A DNA stretch of 64,000 nucleotides from Lachnospiraceae bacterium (lineage in GTDB: Bacteria; Bacillota; Clostridia; Lachnospirales; Lachnospiraceae). The stretch covers positions 74,524 to 138,523 of the forward strand of contig JAAUZH010000012.1 in the NCBI GenBank assembly GCA_014804675.1. Direction: 5' to 3'. The notes under the pieces were generated by a model. That model saw only the letters and a list, made by a program, of their open reading frames with translations. It ran no database searches and had not been told where the DNA came from. Each line of letters starts with the position of its first letter. The first letter of the stretch is position 1. Positions 1-8,727 of this stretch are shown piece after piece. Made by a program: the position numbers and the translations under genes.

Positions 1-486
1 ATTTTATTTCTTGGAGTTATTTTTCATGGAGTATTTGTTTTGGCCACTGGTCAGACAATGTTTAATATTTTTATTACGTTTTCTTTCTCTATTGTTCTGA
101 TTTACCTTTTGCAAAGAGTAAAAAAAGAAACAAAGGAAGGAAAACGGCAAAACCAGATTCTGTCAGGGGTTGTATTTTTCGGGATGCTTCTCCTTACATA
201 CTTATTCACGAGTATATTCATAGTTGACTATGGATTTTTTGGTATAATGATTCCTGTAATTGTCAGCTTATTCGATGATTTACGGAAAAGAAAAGCAGCC
301 TTTCTTATAGGGTTGCTTTTGCTAGTAGTGTCTATGCATACGTTTATCCAGTCTTTTTGTCTATTGGCAGTTCCCATACTTTTCTTATATAACGGAAAAA
401 GAGGAAAATATAAAATGAAATTCTTCTTTTACATATTTTATCCCCTTCATCTTTGCCTCTTATTTTTGGTGGATATTATTATATAA
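1..486 (+). CDS. TraX-like membrane protein, C-terminal part (5' truncated by window)
   Basis: The reading frame is open from the first base, so only the C-terminal 161 residues are present. They form at least four hydrophobic segments and end in a YIFYPLHL motif after a short NGKRG-type polar loop, which is the usual C-terminus of the TraX family (integral membrane proteins related to F-pilin acetylase and acyltransferase-3-like proteins). The substrate in Firmicutes is unknown. An internal TTG at 40 could be read as a start but the upstream residues continue the same hydrophobic helix, so this is a truncated gene and not a short one. Confidence 0.7.
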   Translation: MLFLGVIFHGVFVLATGQTMFNIFITFSFSIVLIYLLQRVKKETKEGKRQNQILSGVVFFGMLLLTYLFTSIFIVDYGFFGIMIPVIVSLFDDLRKRKAAFLIGLLLLVVSMHTFIQSFCLLAVPILFLYNGKRGKYKMKFFFYIFYPLHLCLLFLVDIII

Positions 487-621
487 TTGTATAAATATGG
501 ATGGTAAATGAGAAATGTTAAGTTTGGTTGACAGATTTCAAGAGCTTCTTGGTAGAAAAAATCGGAAGAAAAGCTAAAATACAGTTAGTGAATCAGATGA
601 AAAAGAAAGGAGAAGCCAGAT

Positions 622-1431
622 ATGGAATTTAGCAATAAACTAATGGAGCTTAGGAAGGAAAAAGGCTGGTCCCAGGAGGAGTTAGGAAATAAAATCAATG
701 TATCCAGACAAACAGTATCGAAATGGGAGCTGGGACAGACGACACCGGAAATGAATAAGCTCATAGAACTCAGCCGCCTATTCCAAATTACTGTGGATGA
801 GCTGATAGGTGCAAATGGTAATTATGACGGAAAAAAAGAGTATCGGGAAAAAGGAACAGAGGACTGTGGGCATAAGTCTAAATCACCTCATTACCAATAT
901 ATCAGTAAAAAGAAGGTAAAGGGCATTCCCCTTGTTCATGTGAGCATCGGAATCGGAAAATGCAAGGCAAAAGGAGTGATTGCCATTGGAAACACGGCAA
1001 CGGGAATCATTGCAGTGGGTCTGGCAGCAAAGGGACTTGTTACAGTAGGTCTGGCATCCTTGGGTTTGATTAGTATCGGCCTATTTACAGTGGGCCTCCT
1101 TTCCTTGGGCTATTTATCTGTAGGAATCGTAGCGATAGGAGGAGTTGCTGTAGGAGTTTTGGCCTTTGGCGGACTGGCAGTAGGGGTAGTAGCCTTTGGC
1201 GGATTTTCCGTAGGGGTATATTCTGCAGGAGGCATGGCTATTGGCGGAAGAGTTGCTGCAGGAGGTTCAGCCAATGCGCCAATTGCCATTGGGGATAGGG
1301 CACAAGGTACCATTACCTTTTTGCGTTCGGAAGTTTTTACCAAGGAAGAAGTAAGAGAAGCCATTTTAAGCAGGTATCCGGGTACATGGGAAATAGTGAT
1401 TAAGCTGATTTTGCTTTTTGCATTTTCATAA
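622..1431 (+). CDS. XRE-type HTH protein with C-terminal glycine-pentad repeat
   Basis: Residues 6-61 are a Cro/CI-type helix-turn-helix (WSQEELGNKINVSRQTVSKWE), expected to bind DNA. A charged linker follows. From residue 118 to about 212 the protein is an uninterrupted five-residue repeat in which every fifth residue is glycine and the others are small or aliphatic (GLVTV, GLASL, GLISI, GLFTV ...), about 19 copies. The repeat is either a beta-solenoid or membrane-associating; the sequence alone does not decide. A short polar tail and a final hydrophobic stretch end the protein. Good RBS (AGGAGAAG) upstream of the ATG. A terminator follows directly. Role unknown; a membrane-tethered or self-assembling regulator is inference. 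Confidence 0.8.
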   Translation: MEFSNKLMELRKEKGWSQEELGNKINVSRQTVSKWELGQTTPEMNKLIELSRLFQITVDELIGANGNYDGKKEYREKGTEDCGHKSKSPHYQYISKKKVKGIPLVHVSIGIGKCKAKGVIAIGNTATGIIAVGLAAKGLVTVGLASLGLISIGLFTVGLLSLGYLSVGIVAIGGVAVGVLAFGGLAVGVVAFGGFSVGVYSAGGMAIGGRVAAGGSANAPIAIGDRAQGTITFLRSEVFTKEEVREAILSRYPGTWEIVIKLILLFAFS

Positions 1432-1437
1432 GAAGAC

Positions 1438-1498
1438 AAAGGAGCAGGATGTCATGCAGGAGTCTTAAGGACCTTGTTGATATGCCTGCTCCTTTTTT
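1438..1498 (+). terminator. Rho-independent terminator after the HTH-pentad gene
   Basis: AAAGGAGCAGG pairs with CCTGCTCCTTTTTT across a loop of about 35 bases. It ends the preceding gene and separates it from the two-component operon. Confidence 0.75.
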
Positions 1499-1604
1499 GC
1501 TTTGTGATATCTTGTATTTCATAAAATTTTTAGAAATATTGCGCTTGTTTTTAGAATTATATCATATGAAATATGCTATAATTTCACATGAAGAGGTAAT
1601 AGAT

Positions 1605-2744
1605 ATGAATAAGCAAAGAAAAAGACTTTCCCTTTATGGGAAACTTATGGCAGTAGGCGCCATTATGGTGATACTTCCCCTATTGCTGACAAGCATTACT
1701 TTTTTGACTCTGCGGGTATATTTACTAAAGGCGCCCGGATTTGGAGACGCTCCTAAAGGCGTGGACCCCATTACAACCAGAATATTTATGCTCTATATGT
1801 TCATAGCCATTATTTTGATTTTGGCATTAACGGCTTCCATGCTGGTTCGATGGGTATTAAAAGGAATGATCAATCCTATTCAGGAGCTGGGACAGGGAAT
1901 GGAATGCATTGCAGAAGGCAACTTTGATTATCAGCTTTCCAGTAAATATGAAGGTGAAATCGGAACTCTATATGATAATTATGAGGATATGCGCCTGAAG
2001 CTGAAGGAATCCACTCAGATTACCATTGATAATGAAAAGAAAAACAAAGAACTGGTCAGTAACATTTCCCATGATTTAAAAACACCCATTACTGCAATTA
2101 AGGGATATGTAGAAGGAATCATGGACGGAGTGGCAGATACTCCCGAAAAAATGGATAAATACATCCAGACCATATATAATAAAGCAAATGATATGGACAG
2201 ACTGATTAATGAGCTGACCTTGTATTCCGGTATTTCTTCCAACCGAATCCCTTACAACTTCCACCGGATCAATGTGAGGGAATATTTTAATGATTGTATT
2301 GAAGAAGTAGGACTTGATCTGGAATCCCAGAATATTGAGCTGGATTATGACAATCTGGTGGACGAGGATACAAAGATCATAGCAGATCCAGAGCAGCTAA
2401 GACGGGTAATCAATAATATTATTGGCAACAGTATTAAATATATGGATAAGGAAAAAGGCATTATTGAAATCCGTATATTGGATCAGATAGACTCTGTAAG
2501 AATTGAAATCGAAGATAATGGAAGAGGCATCAGCCAGAAGGATCTGCCCAGGATATTTGAAAGATTTTATCGGACAGATGCTTCCAGAAATTCTACAAAA
2601 GGCGGAAGCGGTATCGGCCTTTCTATAGTAAAGAAAATCGTGGAAGATCACGGTGGTTATATTTGGGCAACAAGCAAGGAAACGGAAGGAACCTGTATCC
2701 ATTTCGTAATAAGAAAGCATGAAGAGGTAGAAAAAGATGAGTAA
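1605..2744 (+). CDS. Sensor histidine kinase (HAMP-HisKA-HATPase)
   Basis: Membrane sensor kinase of 379 residues that would phosphorylate the adjacent OmpR-type regulator. Two transmembrane segments (about residues 12-34 and 63-87) bracket a short external loop; a HAMP linker follows, then the HisKA H-box (NISHDLKTPITAIKGY) and HATPase boxes N (NNIIGNSIKY), G1 (DNGRGIS) and G2 (GSGIGLSIVKK). I chose ATG 1605 because AAGAGG lies 8 bases upstream and a TATAAT (1577-1582) just before it would put the transcription start inside any longer frame. It overlaps the regulator gene by 8 bp. The short loop suggests sensing at or in the membrane, as in cell-envelope stress kinases; the signal is unknown. 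Confidence 0.9.
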   Translation: MNKQRKRLSLYGKLMAVGAIMVILPLLLTSITFLTLRVYLLKAPGFGDAPKGVDPITTRIFMLYMFIAIILILALTASMLVRWVLKGMINPIQELGQGMECIAEGNFDYQLSSKYEGEIGTLYDNYEDMRLKLKESTQITIDNEKKNKELVSNISHDLKTPITAIKGYVEGIMDGVADTPEKMDKYIQTIYNKANDMDRLINELTLYSGISSNRIPYNFHRINVREYFNDCIEEVGLDLESQNIELDYDNLVDEDTKIIADPEQLRRVINNIIGNSIKYMDKEKGIIEIRILDQIDSVRIEIEDNGRGISQKDLPRIFERFYRTDASRNSTKGGSGIGLSIVKKIVEDHGGYIWATSKETEGTCIHFVIRKHEEVEKDE

Positions 2745-3426
2745 GATTTTAATTATTGAAGACGAAACAGCTATTGCAGATTTGGAAAGAGATTATCTGG
2801 AAATCAATGATTATGAAGTTTCCATTGAAAATGACGGAGCAAAAGGGCTGGAAGCAGCGCTGAATCATGATTATGATTTGATTATTCTGGATTTGATGCT
2901 GCCGGGAGTGGATGGCTATGAAATATGTAAGCGAATTCGGGAAGAAAAAAATATTCCGATTCTTATGGTATCTGCCAAGAAAGATGATATTGACAAAGTA
3001 AGGGGACTTGGACTTGGAGCGGATGATTATATGACGAAGCCCTTCAGCCCAAGTGAGCTGGTTGCCAGGGTAAAAGCTCATCTTTCCCGTTACGAAAGGC
3101 TGATTGGTTCTAACCAGAAGTCAAATGATATGGTGGAGATCAGAGGTATCCGCATTGATAAAACTGCCCGCAGGGTATATATAGATGGTGAGGAAAAGAC
3201 ATTTACTACCAAGGAATTTGATCTGCTTACCTTCCTTGCAGAAAATCCAAATCATGTTTTTACAAAAGAAGAGCTGTTTCGGGAAATATGGGACATGGAT
3301 TCCATTGGGGACATTGCAACCGTTACGGTCCATATTAAAAAGATTCGGGAAAAAATTGAATTTGATACGGCAAAGCCTCAGTATATCGAGACTATCTGGG
3401 GAGTTGGATATCGGTTTAAGGTTTAG
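2737..3426 (+). CDS. OmpR/PhoB-family response regulator
   Basis: A 229-residue DNA-binding response regulator. The receiver domain shows the acidic pair E8/D9, phospho-acceptor D52 (IILDLMLPG) and the KPF motif near residue 101; the C-terminal winged helix (FTTKEFDLLTFLAENPNHVFTKEEL ... VTVHIKKIREK) is typical of the OmpR/PhoB class. It is translationally coupled to the upstream kinase. No obvious target gene (for example an ABC transporter) follows, so the regulon cannot be read from context. Confidence 0.92.
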   Translation: MSKILIIEDETAIADLERDYLEINDYEVSIENDGAKGLEAALNHDYDLIILDLMLPGVDGYEICKRIREEKNIPILMVSAKKDDIDKVRGLGLGADDYMTKPFSPSELVARVKAHLSRYERLIGSNQKSNDMVEIRGIRIDKTARRVYIDGEEKTFTTKEFDLLTFLAENPNHVFTKEELFREIWDMDSIGDIATVTVHIKKIREKIEFDTAKPQYIETIWGVGYRFKV

Positions 3427-3511
3427 AAAAACCATGGGCGATTGTTTCCCTTGTATTCAAATGCTGGCATATTTTTCTGTATATTGAAATACCAGTAAAA
3501 AGGAGAATTAC

Positions 3512-4258
3512 ATGGTACCAAAGATTATTTTTGAGGATCAACATATATTAGTTGTATACAAGCCTGAGGGAATGGCAGTAGAGACTGCAAAAATAACGGA
3601 AACGGATTTAATATCCTATTTAAAAAATTACCTTTCTGAAAAACAGGGACAGACTGGAAAAGTTCCTTATCTTTCTATGATACATCGGCTGGATCAGCCT
3701 GTGGAAGGGCTCTTAGTATTTGCAAAGACTCCCTTTGCAGCAAAGGAACTAAGCCGGCAGGTGCAGAATAACCAGATAAAAAAACGATATCTGGCAGCAG
3801 TCAGTATTGACAGGGAAGCAAATGAAAAGTTAGTTTGTAACGATGCGAAAAATACCAAAACAGAAGAAAATGCAGGACAATTATTGGAGGATTATCTGTT
3901 AAAGGATGGCAAGACAAATACATCAAAGGTAGTGGCAAAAGAAACAAAAGGAGCCAAAAAAGCAGTCCTTTTTTATAAGCTGGCATCAGTCAGAAAGCAG
4001 GATGGGATTGCTGTAGCAGAAATCGAGCTGATCACAGGCAGGCACCATCAAATCAGGGTACAGATGGCACATGCCGGTATGCCATTGCTTGGGGATTTAA
4101 AGTATGGGGATGAAGCTTCTTTAGAGAAATCCAAAAGGCTTCAGGTAAAGCAGGTAGCGCTTTGTGCCTATCAGCTGGAATTTTTTCACCCGAAAACCGG
4201 AAAGCCTCTATTGTTTCAGGTTGAGCCAGGGAAGGAAATTATAAAAATTGAAAAATGA
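3512..4258 (+). CDS. RluA-family RNA pseudouridine synthase
   Basis: Converts specific uridines in rRNA or tRNA to pseudouridine. The catalytic motif is present as HRLDQPVEGLLVFAKT, with the essential aspartate in HRLD, and the family C-terminal RNA-binding signature RHHQIRVQMAHAGMPLLGDLKYG is intact. At 248 residues it lacks an N-terminal S4 domain, like the shorter RluA-type enzymes. The RBS AAGGAG is 6-7 bases before the ATG. It overlaps the next gene by 11 bp. The target uridine cannot be assigned. Confidence 0.9.
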   Translation: MVPKIIFEDQHILVVYKPEGMAVETAKITETDLISYLKNYLSEKQGQTGKVPYLSMIHRLDQPVEGLLVFAKTPFAAKELSRQVQNNQIKKRYLAAVSIDREANEKLVCNDAKNTKTEENAGQLLEDYLLKDGKTNTSKVVAKETKGAKKAVLFYKLASVRKQDGIAVAEIELITGRHHQIRVQMAHAGMPLLGDLKYGDEASLEKSKRLQVKQVALCAYQLEFFHPKTGKPLLFQVEPGKEIIKIEK

Positions 4259-5063
4259 GCGAAAATCACTTTTATACTGTATATTTCTTTTTCTTATTTT
4301 CTTTCTGTTCTTAAAAGGAACAGGTTTGTTGGTTTCGCTATTAGTAACCGATTTAGATTTGAATAATTATTCCATTCTTTTGTTGAAGGAAGCATTACTT
4401 GCATGTTTTTGCGTATTTCTTGTTTTTAAAAGCGGACAGGCACATATTTTTCATAGAAGAGGTTCAGGTATTGGAAAAGGTATATGGATTGGTTTTTATC
4501 AGTTTTCAATGAGTTCGGTTACCTTGATTATAAATCTGTTTTTAGAAGAGGTGGAAAGAAAATTACAGCCCTGGTATATGATTCTTGCATTTTTCTTATG
4601 CATGATTTGTGTAGGAATTGCAGAAGAATTATTTTTTCGGGGAGTCATTGCGGAAATTTTGTTTGAGCGGTTTGGTGTGGACAGAGCGGGAATCTGGAAG
4701 GCTGTCATCCTATCTGGAGCCTTCTTTGGCATTGTCCATTTAAGCAATCTTTCCTTTGGGGAACCGATAGGAGTACTTGTGCAAGTAATAGGCGTCAGTG
4801 TGAGCGGAATGGTATTTACGGCTATTTATTATCGTTCGGGAAGTATCTGGACTACGATTTTGATTCATAGTTATAATGATATGGCGGCGCTGGCTTTGAG
4901 TGGTATATATGGCAGCGAGACAGTAAAGGATATAATTTCAGATTATGGGCTTTTCAAGTTAATCGGGATGATTCCATACATAATTGTATTGCTTGTGCTG
5001 CTTCGCAAGAAGAAGATGGGGGAAGTGGAAAAGAATATGGAAAGAGAGCGCATTCATTCATAG
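4248..5063 (+). CDS. CPBP-family intramembrane metalloprotease
   Basis: Multi-pass membrane protein of 271 residues with the CPBP/Abi (CAAX protease-like) motifs: EELFFRG (motif 1), FGIVHLSN (motif 2, His) and ILIHSYND (motif 3, His). Enzymes of this family cleave substrates inside the membrane; members occur in bacteriocin immunity and peptide processing. The start is a TTG overlapping the rluA-like gene, with AAGGA 11 bases upstream, so it is probably translationally coupled. Substrate unknown. Confidence 0.85.
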   Translation: MKNERKSLLYCIFLFLIFFLFLKGTGLLVSLLVTDLDLNNYSILLLKEALLACFCVFLVFKSGQAHIFHRRGSGIGKGIWIGFYQFSMSSVTLIINLFLEEVERKLQPWYMILAFFLCMICVGIAEELFFRGVIAEILFERFGVDRAGIWKAVILSGAFFGIVHLSNLSFGEPIGVLVQVIGVSVSGMVFTAIYYRSGSIWTTILIHSYNDMAALALSGIYGSETVKDIISDYGLFKLIGMIPYIIVLLVLLRKKKMGEVEKNMERERIHS

Positions 5064-5258
5064 TCTGGGCTTCTTCCATTTTGCCGCCATTAAATGCAAC
5101 AAGTAAAGCCCAGTCCAAACTAATTTAAACTTGCTTATAACAAAACACTTATAAAAACCATTTAGAAATACTGTAATTAGAAAAAATTAACAACAGAAAA
5201 TTTATTTGATAAAAACATAGAATTATCGGAAAAACTCATACTATTTTCAGGTGATGGT

Positions 5259-6323
5259 ATGAGTGATTTTTTTGAAAAGAACAAAAGACATATTTTTTTT
5301 GTGCTTATTTTAATAGGTGCATATCTGGCAATTCAATATCTGGTCCCGTTGTTCCTTCCGCTGGTGTTAGCATTTATGATCATTGCTCCTCTGAATCCCT
5401 TTCTGGAAAAGGTTTATGAAAAAACCCATATGGGAAAAGGGTTCCTGGCGGGAATCATTTTGCTGATAATCTGTACAGTAGTAGGAATTCTGGGATGGCT
5501 TCTTGTGTGTTTTGCATTGCAGCAGATCGAATACTTTATAAAAAATATCAATCTTTATGAAGAGCAGTTTACGTGCTTTGTCAGGGACTGCAGCCAAATG
5601 GTAGAGGAAAGGCTTGGCATGAATGCAGGCCAGATAGAAACTTTGATTCTGGAAAGGGTGGATATCTTTATCGAAGACATGCAGGTACAGATACTTCCCA
5701 ATTTTATGAATCAGTCTTTTTTATACTTAAAGATAGGAATAGGGGCAGTTACATTTCTGGTAGTTACGATTATAGCGGCAATCCTGTTAGCAAAGGATTT
5801 TAAAACAATGAATGAATGCATATCCAAGGTCAGATATTATGAAGATGTAAGGCAGATTGTAGTAAAAATTGGAAAGCTTATCAGCAGTTTTTTTAAGGCG
5901 CAATTTATTATTCTTATTATTATTGCACTTATTTGCACCGGAGGGTTATTTCTTGGAAATATTAAGCATTATATACTGATTGGAGTAATAACAGGTATTT
6001 TGGATGTACTTCCTTTTGTAGGAACGGGGATTGTCCTGCTACCTTTGGCGGTCTGGCAATTGCTAAACGGCAAAATGATGTCGGGTATCCTCCTGTCTAT
6101 CACATTTATGGTCAGCGCATTAGCCAGAGAATTGTTAGAGCCAAAGCTAATCGGGCAGAAAATGGGAGTGCTTCCGATCGGGATTTTAATTGCGGTTTAT
6201 GCGGGAGTAAAGGTATTTGGATTGTTAGGGGTGTTTTTAGGGCCGCTTTATATGCTTATTTTGTGTGAATGCTATCGGAGGATTTATGGAAAGGCTGTAG
6301 GGGGAGGAAATAAACTGGTATAG
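5259..6323 (+). CDS. AI-2E family transporter / YtvI-PerM-like permease
   Basis: A 354-residue membrane protein with about eight hydrophobic segments in the arrangement of the AI-2E (PerM/YtvI/TqsA) family: two helices at the N-terminus (FVLILIGAYLAIQYLVPL; AFMIIAPL), a helix at 55-78, a soluble region about residues 90-150, then five C-terminal helices including GVITGILDVLPFVGTGIVLLP. In spore formers YtvI-like members are sporulation membrane proteins, others are sodium/proton antiporters or autoinducer exporters. AGGTGATGG precedes the ATG. Which of these roles applies is not decided by sequence. Confidence 0.8.
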   Translation: MSDFFEKNKRHIFFVLILIGAYLAIQYLVPLFLPLVLAFMIIAPLNPFLEKVYEKTHMGKGFLAGIILLIICTVVGILGWLLVCFALQQIEYFIKNINLYEEQFTCFVRDCSQMVEERLGMNAGQIETLILERVDIFIEDMQVQILPNFMNQSFLYLKIGIGAVTFLVVTIIAAILLAKDFKTMNECISKVRYYEDVRQIVVKIGKLISSFFKAQFIILIIIALICTGGLFLGNIKHYILIGVITGILDVLPFVGTGIVLLPLAVWQLLNGKMMSGILLSITFMVSALARELLEPKLIGQKMGVLPIGILIAVYAGVKVFGLLGVFLGPLYMLILCECYRRIYGKAVGGGNKLV

Positions 6324-6501
6324 TCTGTATTACTGCAAAAACTTCAAATTGAGAAAAAAAGAAATGACAGATGCTTTTATTGAGTTGGTAAAGCAGCGAG
6401 GGGAAAAAGATGTTATAAAGTAAGAAAACAAAAAACATCTAAAATAATATTTTGCATCAACAATTTATAGTTCAATAAACCACAAAAACGATACAAACTA
6501 A
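6324..6501. other. Non-coding stretch with a possible short gene remnant
   Basis: Contains a short open stretch 6364-6423 (MTDAFIELVKQRGEKDVIK) without a credible RBS, too short to assign. No terminator or repeat is evident. It leads directly into the toxin promoter. Confidence 0.3.
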
Positions 6502-6530
6502 TTGAAATTTTACAATATTGATGATATGAT
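6502..6530 (+). promoter_or_regulatory. Sigma-A promoter of the holin-like toxin mRNA
   Basis: TTGAAA (6502-6507), 17-bp spacer, TATGAT (6525-6530). The predicted RNA starts near 6537, at once forming a perfect 5' hairpin (ATGGC-GAAA-GCCAT, 6538-6551), then ACCC/GGGT and CCTAGC/GCTAGG hairpins in the 95-base leader. Strong leader structure is usual for type I toxins, where translation needs processing. Confidence 0.75.
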
Positions 6531-6635
6531 TATAAACATGGCGAAAGCCATTAGGAGAGTACCCATGACAGGGTGGCAGCCTCCCGAGCCGATGCCCTAG
6601 CTTGCTAGGAGTACATAGGAAGGGAGGTGCGTGAT

Positions 6636-6794
6636 ATGACAGCATTTGAGATTATCTCAATTTTCATTGGAATACTAACATTGTTAGCGACCTTTGGCAG
6701 CTTGATTGTTGCGTTTCTTGCCTTTCTCGATAAGAGAACAGGAAGAAATAAAAATGCCTCTCTGTCTGACCCACAGAGAGGCGGTGTCCGTTAG
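6636..6794 (+). CDS. Putative holin-like type I toxin (52 aa)
   Basis: A 52-residue peptide starting MTAFEIISIFIGILTLLATF with one long hydrophobic helix (about residues 5-31) followed by a short basic, polar tail (LDKRTGRNKN). This is the pattern of the Firmicutes putative holin-like toxin family, related in kind to TxpA/BsrG peptides, which insert in the membrane and depolarise it. GGGAGGTG sits 6 bases before the ATG. The last 40 bases of the gene lie inside the terminator of a convergent antisense RNA, so coding sequence and antitoxin terminator share the same bases. Family and antisense arrangement together make a type I toxin-antitoxin locus likely; activity is inferred. Confidence 0.8.
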   Translation: MTAFEIISIFIGILTLLATFGSLIVAFLAFLDKRTGRNKNASLSDPQRGGVR

Positions 6795-6844
6795 GACAAA
6801 TTAACCTACTTGGGAGCATCCACTTTGGAGTGGATACTCTTCTT
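6748..6844 (-). ncRNA. Antisense antitoxin RNA of the type I toxin
   Basis: A minus-strand RNA of about 95 bases is predicted. Promoter TTGAAA (plus 6874-6879) - 17 bp - TATATT (plus 6851-6856). The RNA would fold into hairpins ATCCACT/AGTGGAT and GTCC/GGAC, then a terminator with a 10-bp stem (plus 6756-6782) followed on the minus strand by ATTTTTATTT. It overlaps the 3' end of the toxin mRNA, like RatA against txpA. Seen: promoter, hairpins, terminator. Inferred: antitoxin function. Confidence 0.7.
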
Positions 6845-6850
6845 ATGCTT

Positions 6851-6879
6851 AATATAGCATAAGAGGTAAGGGATTTCAA
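6851..6879 (-). promoter_or_regulatory. Promoter of the antisense antitoxin RNA
   Basis: Minus-strand TTGAAA, exact 17-bp spacer, TATATT. The -10 lies within an inverted repeat (CTTATGCT/AGCATAAG) that may also act as 3' structure of the toxin mRNA. Confidence 0.7.
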
Positions 6880-6902
6880 GAACTGTTTTCAGAAATTTCA
6901 TA

Positions 6903-6931
6903 TTGACTTGCCAAAACAGTTGTGCTAAATT
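6903..6931 (+). promoter_or_regulatory. Promoter of the proS T-box leader
   Basis: TTGACT, 17-bp spacer, TAAATT with an extended -10 (TGC immediately upstream). Transcription would begin near 6938, ahead of the T-box stem I. Confidence 0.7.
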
Positions 6932-6939
6932 AAGACAAT

Positions 6940-7245
6940 AAACATCAAGCATAAATAACAAAAAGGCAATGAAGAGAAATAGTATATATTTGGAACATTT
7001 CAGAGAGAAGCCGGCAGGTGAGAGGCTTTATGGAAAAATATAGAACCGGTCTCTAAGCTGTGAACCGAACTTAAGTGTCGAATATATGTATTGGCATGGA
7101 AACAGTAGGCTTCAACGGATTTCCACCGTTACAGGGAAAGCGGTATAAGATATGTCTTGTACCGGATGAGTGCAGTTTTATACTGAAATTAGGTGGTAAC
7201 ACGGACAAGATTCGCCCTAAGCTGATTTTTCGGCTTAGGGTTTTT
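6940..7245 (+). promoter_or_regulatory. T-box riboswitch (tRNA-Pro sensing) of proS
   Basis: The leader holds the AGTA/stem I elements, an AGAGA...GGTGAGAG segment, a candidate specifier CCG (7065-7067) in the context TGAA-CCG-AAC, the conserved T-box AGGTGGTAACACGG (7191-7204) and an intrinsic terminator CCCTAAGC/GCTTAGGG plus T5 (7215-7245). T-boxes read uncharged tRNA and switch terminator to antiterminator. CCG is a proline codon, matching the downstream proS. The exact specifier is my reading of the loop; the T-box and terminator are plain. Confidence 0.88.
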
Positions 7246-7290
7246 ATTATGCAAAAAAACATCATTATTAAAAGAAAAGGAGACAAGAAA

Positions 7291-8727
7291 ATGGCTGATA
7301 ACAAAAAACTAGTAGAAGCAATCACCTCCATGGAAGAGGACTTCGCCCAATGGTACACAGATGTTGTGAAAAAAGCGGAATTGATTGATTACACAAGCGT
7401 AAAGGGCTGCATGGTCTTTAAGCCTGCAGGCTATGCTATCTGGGAATTGATCCAATCCCAGATGGATGCCATGTTCAAGGAAACAGGAGTGGAAAACGTA
7501 TATTTACCAATGTTCATTCCTGAAAGCCTGTTACAAAAGGAAAAGGATCACGTAGAAGGCTTTGCACCTGAGGTAGCATGGGTTACCCATGGAGGAATGA
7601 ATCCACTGCAGGAAAGGCTTTGTGTAAGACCTACTTCCGAAACACTTTTCTGTGATTTTTATAAAAATGAAATTCAATCCTACAGGGATTTGCCAAAGGT
7701 ATACAACCAATGGTGCAGCGTTGTCCGCTGGGAAAAAGAAACAAGGCCATTCCTCCGTTCCAGGGAATTTTTATGGCAGGAAGGGCATACCGCCCATGCT
7801 ACTGCCGAGGATGCGGAAGCAAGAACCATTCAAATGTTAAATGTATATGCGGATTTCTGTGAACAGGTACTTGCAATCCCTGTTATAAAAGGCCGCAAGA
7901 CCGATAAGGAAAAATTTGCGGGAGCGGAAGCTACCTATACAATAGAAGCCTTAATGCACGACGGAAAGGCGCTTCAATCCGGCACAAGCCATAACTTTGG
8001 AGATGGATTTGCAAAGGCATTTGGCATCCAATACACCGATAAGGATAACAAGCTGCAATACGTGCATCAGACCTCATGGGGTGCATCCACCAGACTGATT
8101 GGCGGTATCATCATGGTACACGGTGATGATTCCGGGTTAGTGCTTCCTCCAAGGATTGCACCTACCCAGGTCATGATTATTCCAATCATGCAGCATAAGG
8201 AAGGGGTTTTGGAAAAGACAGCAGAATTAAAACAGTTACTTTCTGCTAACTTCCGTGTAAAAGTGGATGATACGGAAAAGAGTCCAGGATGGAAATTCTC
8301 TGAACAGGAAATGAGAGGTATTCCGGTCCGCGTGGAAATCGGTCCAAAGGATATTCAGGCAAATAAATGCATTTTGGTTCGTCGTGATACAAGAGAAAAA
8401 ATGGAAGTAGCCTTGGATGAGCTGGAAGGAAAGATTACAGAAGTACTGGAAAAAATGCAGTCAGAAATGCTGGAAAGAGCAAGGGCGCACAGGGACTCCC
8501 ATATCTCTACAGCCGTAACAATGGAGGAATTTGCAAGAAACGTGGAAGAAAAACCGGGCTTTATTAAAGCAATGTGGTGCGGCGACCAGGCATGTGAAGA
8601 CCTGATCAAAGAGCAGACCGGCGCTACAAGCCGCTGTATGCCATTTGAACAGGAAACGATTTCCGATAAGTGTGTTTGCTGTGGCAAACCGGCGACGAAG
8701 ATGGTTTACTGGGGAAGAGCTTATTAA
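7291..8727 (+). CDS. proS: Proline--tRNA ligase (short, archaeal/eukaryal-type)
   Basis: Class II synthetase charging tRNA-Pro. At 478 residues it is the short ProRS form (type 3) without the large bacterial INS editing domain. Motif 2 ([25 protein letters not shown]) and motif 3 region ([23 protein letters not shown]) are present, followed by the anticodon-binding domain and the C-terminal Cys-rich zinc region ([20 protein letters not shown]), which ends in the family-typical Tyr. ATG 7291 has AAAGGAGA upstream; the open frame reaching back to 7075 is T-box leader and not coding. Regulated by tRNA-Pro charging through the leader. Confidence 0.95.
   Translation: MADNKKLVEAITSMEEDFAQWYTDVVKKAELIDYTSVKGCMVFKPAGYAIWELIQSQMDAMFKETGVENVYLPMFIPESLLQKEKDHVEGFAPEVAWVTHGGMNPLQERLCVRPTSETLFCDFYKNEIQSYRDLPKVYNQWCSVVRWEKETRPFLRSREFLWQEGHTAHATAEDAEARTIQMLNVYADFCEQVLAIPVIKGRKTDKEKFAGAEATYTIEALMHDGKALQSGTSHNFGDGFAKAFGIQYTDKDNKLQYVHQTSWGASTRLIGGIIMVHGDDSGLVLPPRIAPTQVMIIPIMQHKEGVLEKTAELKQLLSANFRVKVDDTEKSPGWKFSEQEMRGIPVRVEIGPKDIQANKCILVRRDTREKMEVALDELEGKITEVLEKMQSEMLERARAHRDSHISTAVTMEEFARNVEEKPGFIKAMWCGDQACEDLIKEQTGATSRCMPFEQETISDKCVCCGKPATKMVYWGRAY

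Noticed and set aside
1110..1439. 109-aa open frame antisense to the glycine-pentad gene
   Set aside because: Its regularity (PPxxxTPT repeats) is the shadow of the pentad repeat on the other strand; no RBS or promoter.
5064..5110. CTGGGCTT/AAGCCCAG inverted repeat after the CPBP gene as terminator
   Set aside because: The loop is about 30 bases and no T-run follows, so it is not supported as a terminator.
7075..7290. Long N-terminal extension of proS
   Set aside because: The segment is the T-box leader with its terminator; the RBS and family N-terminus place the start at 7291.
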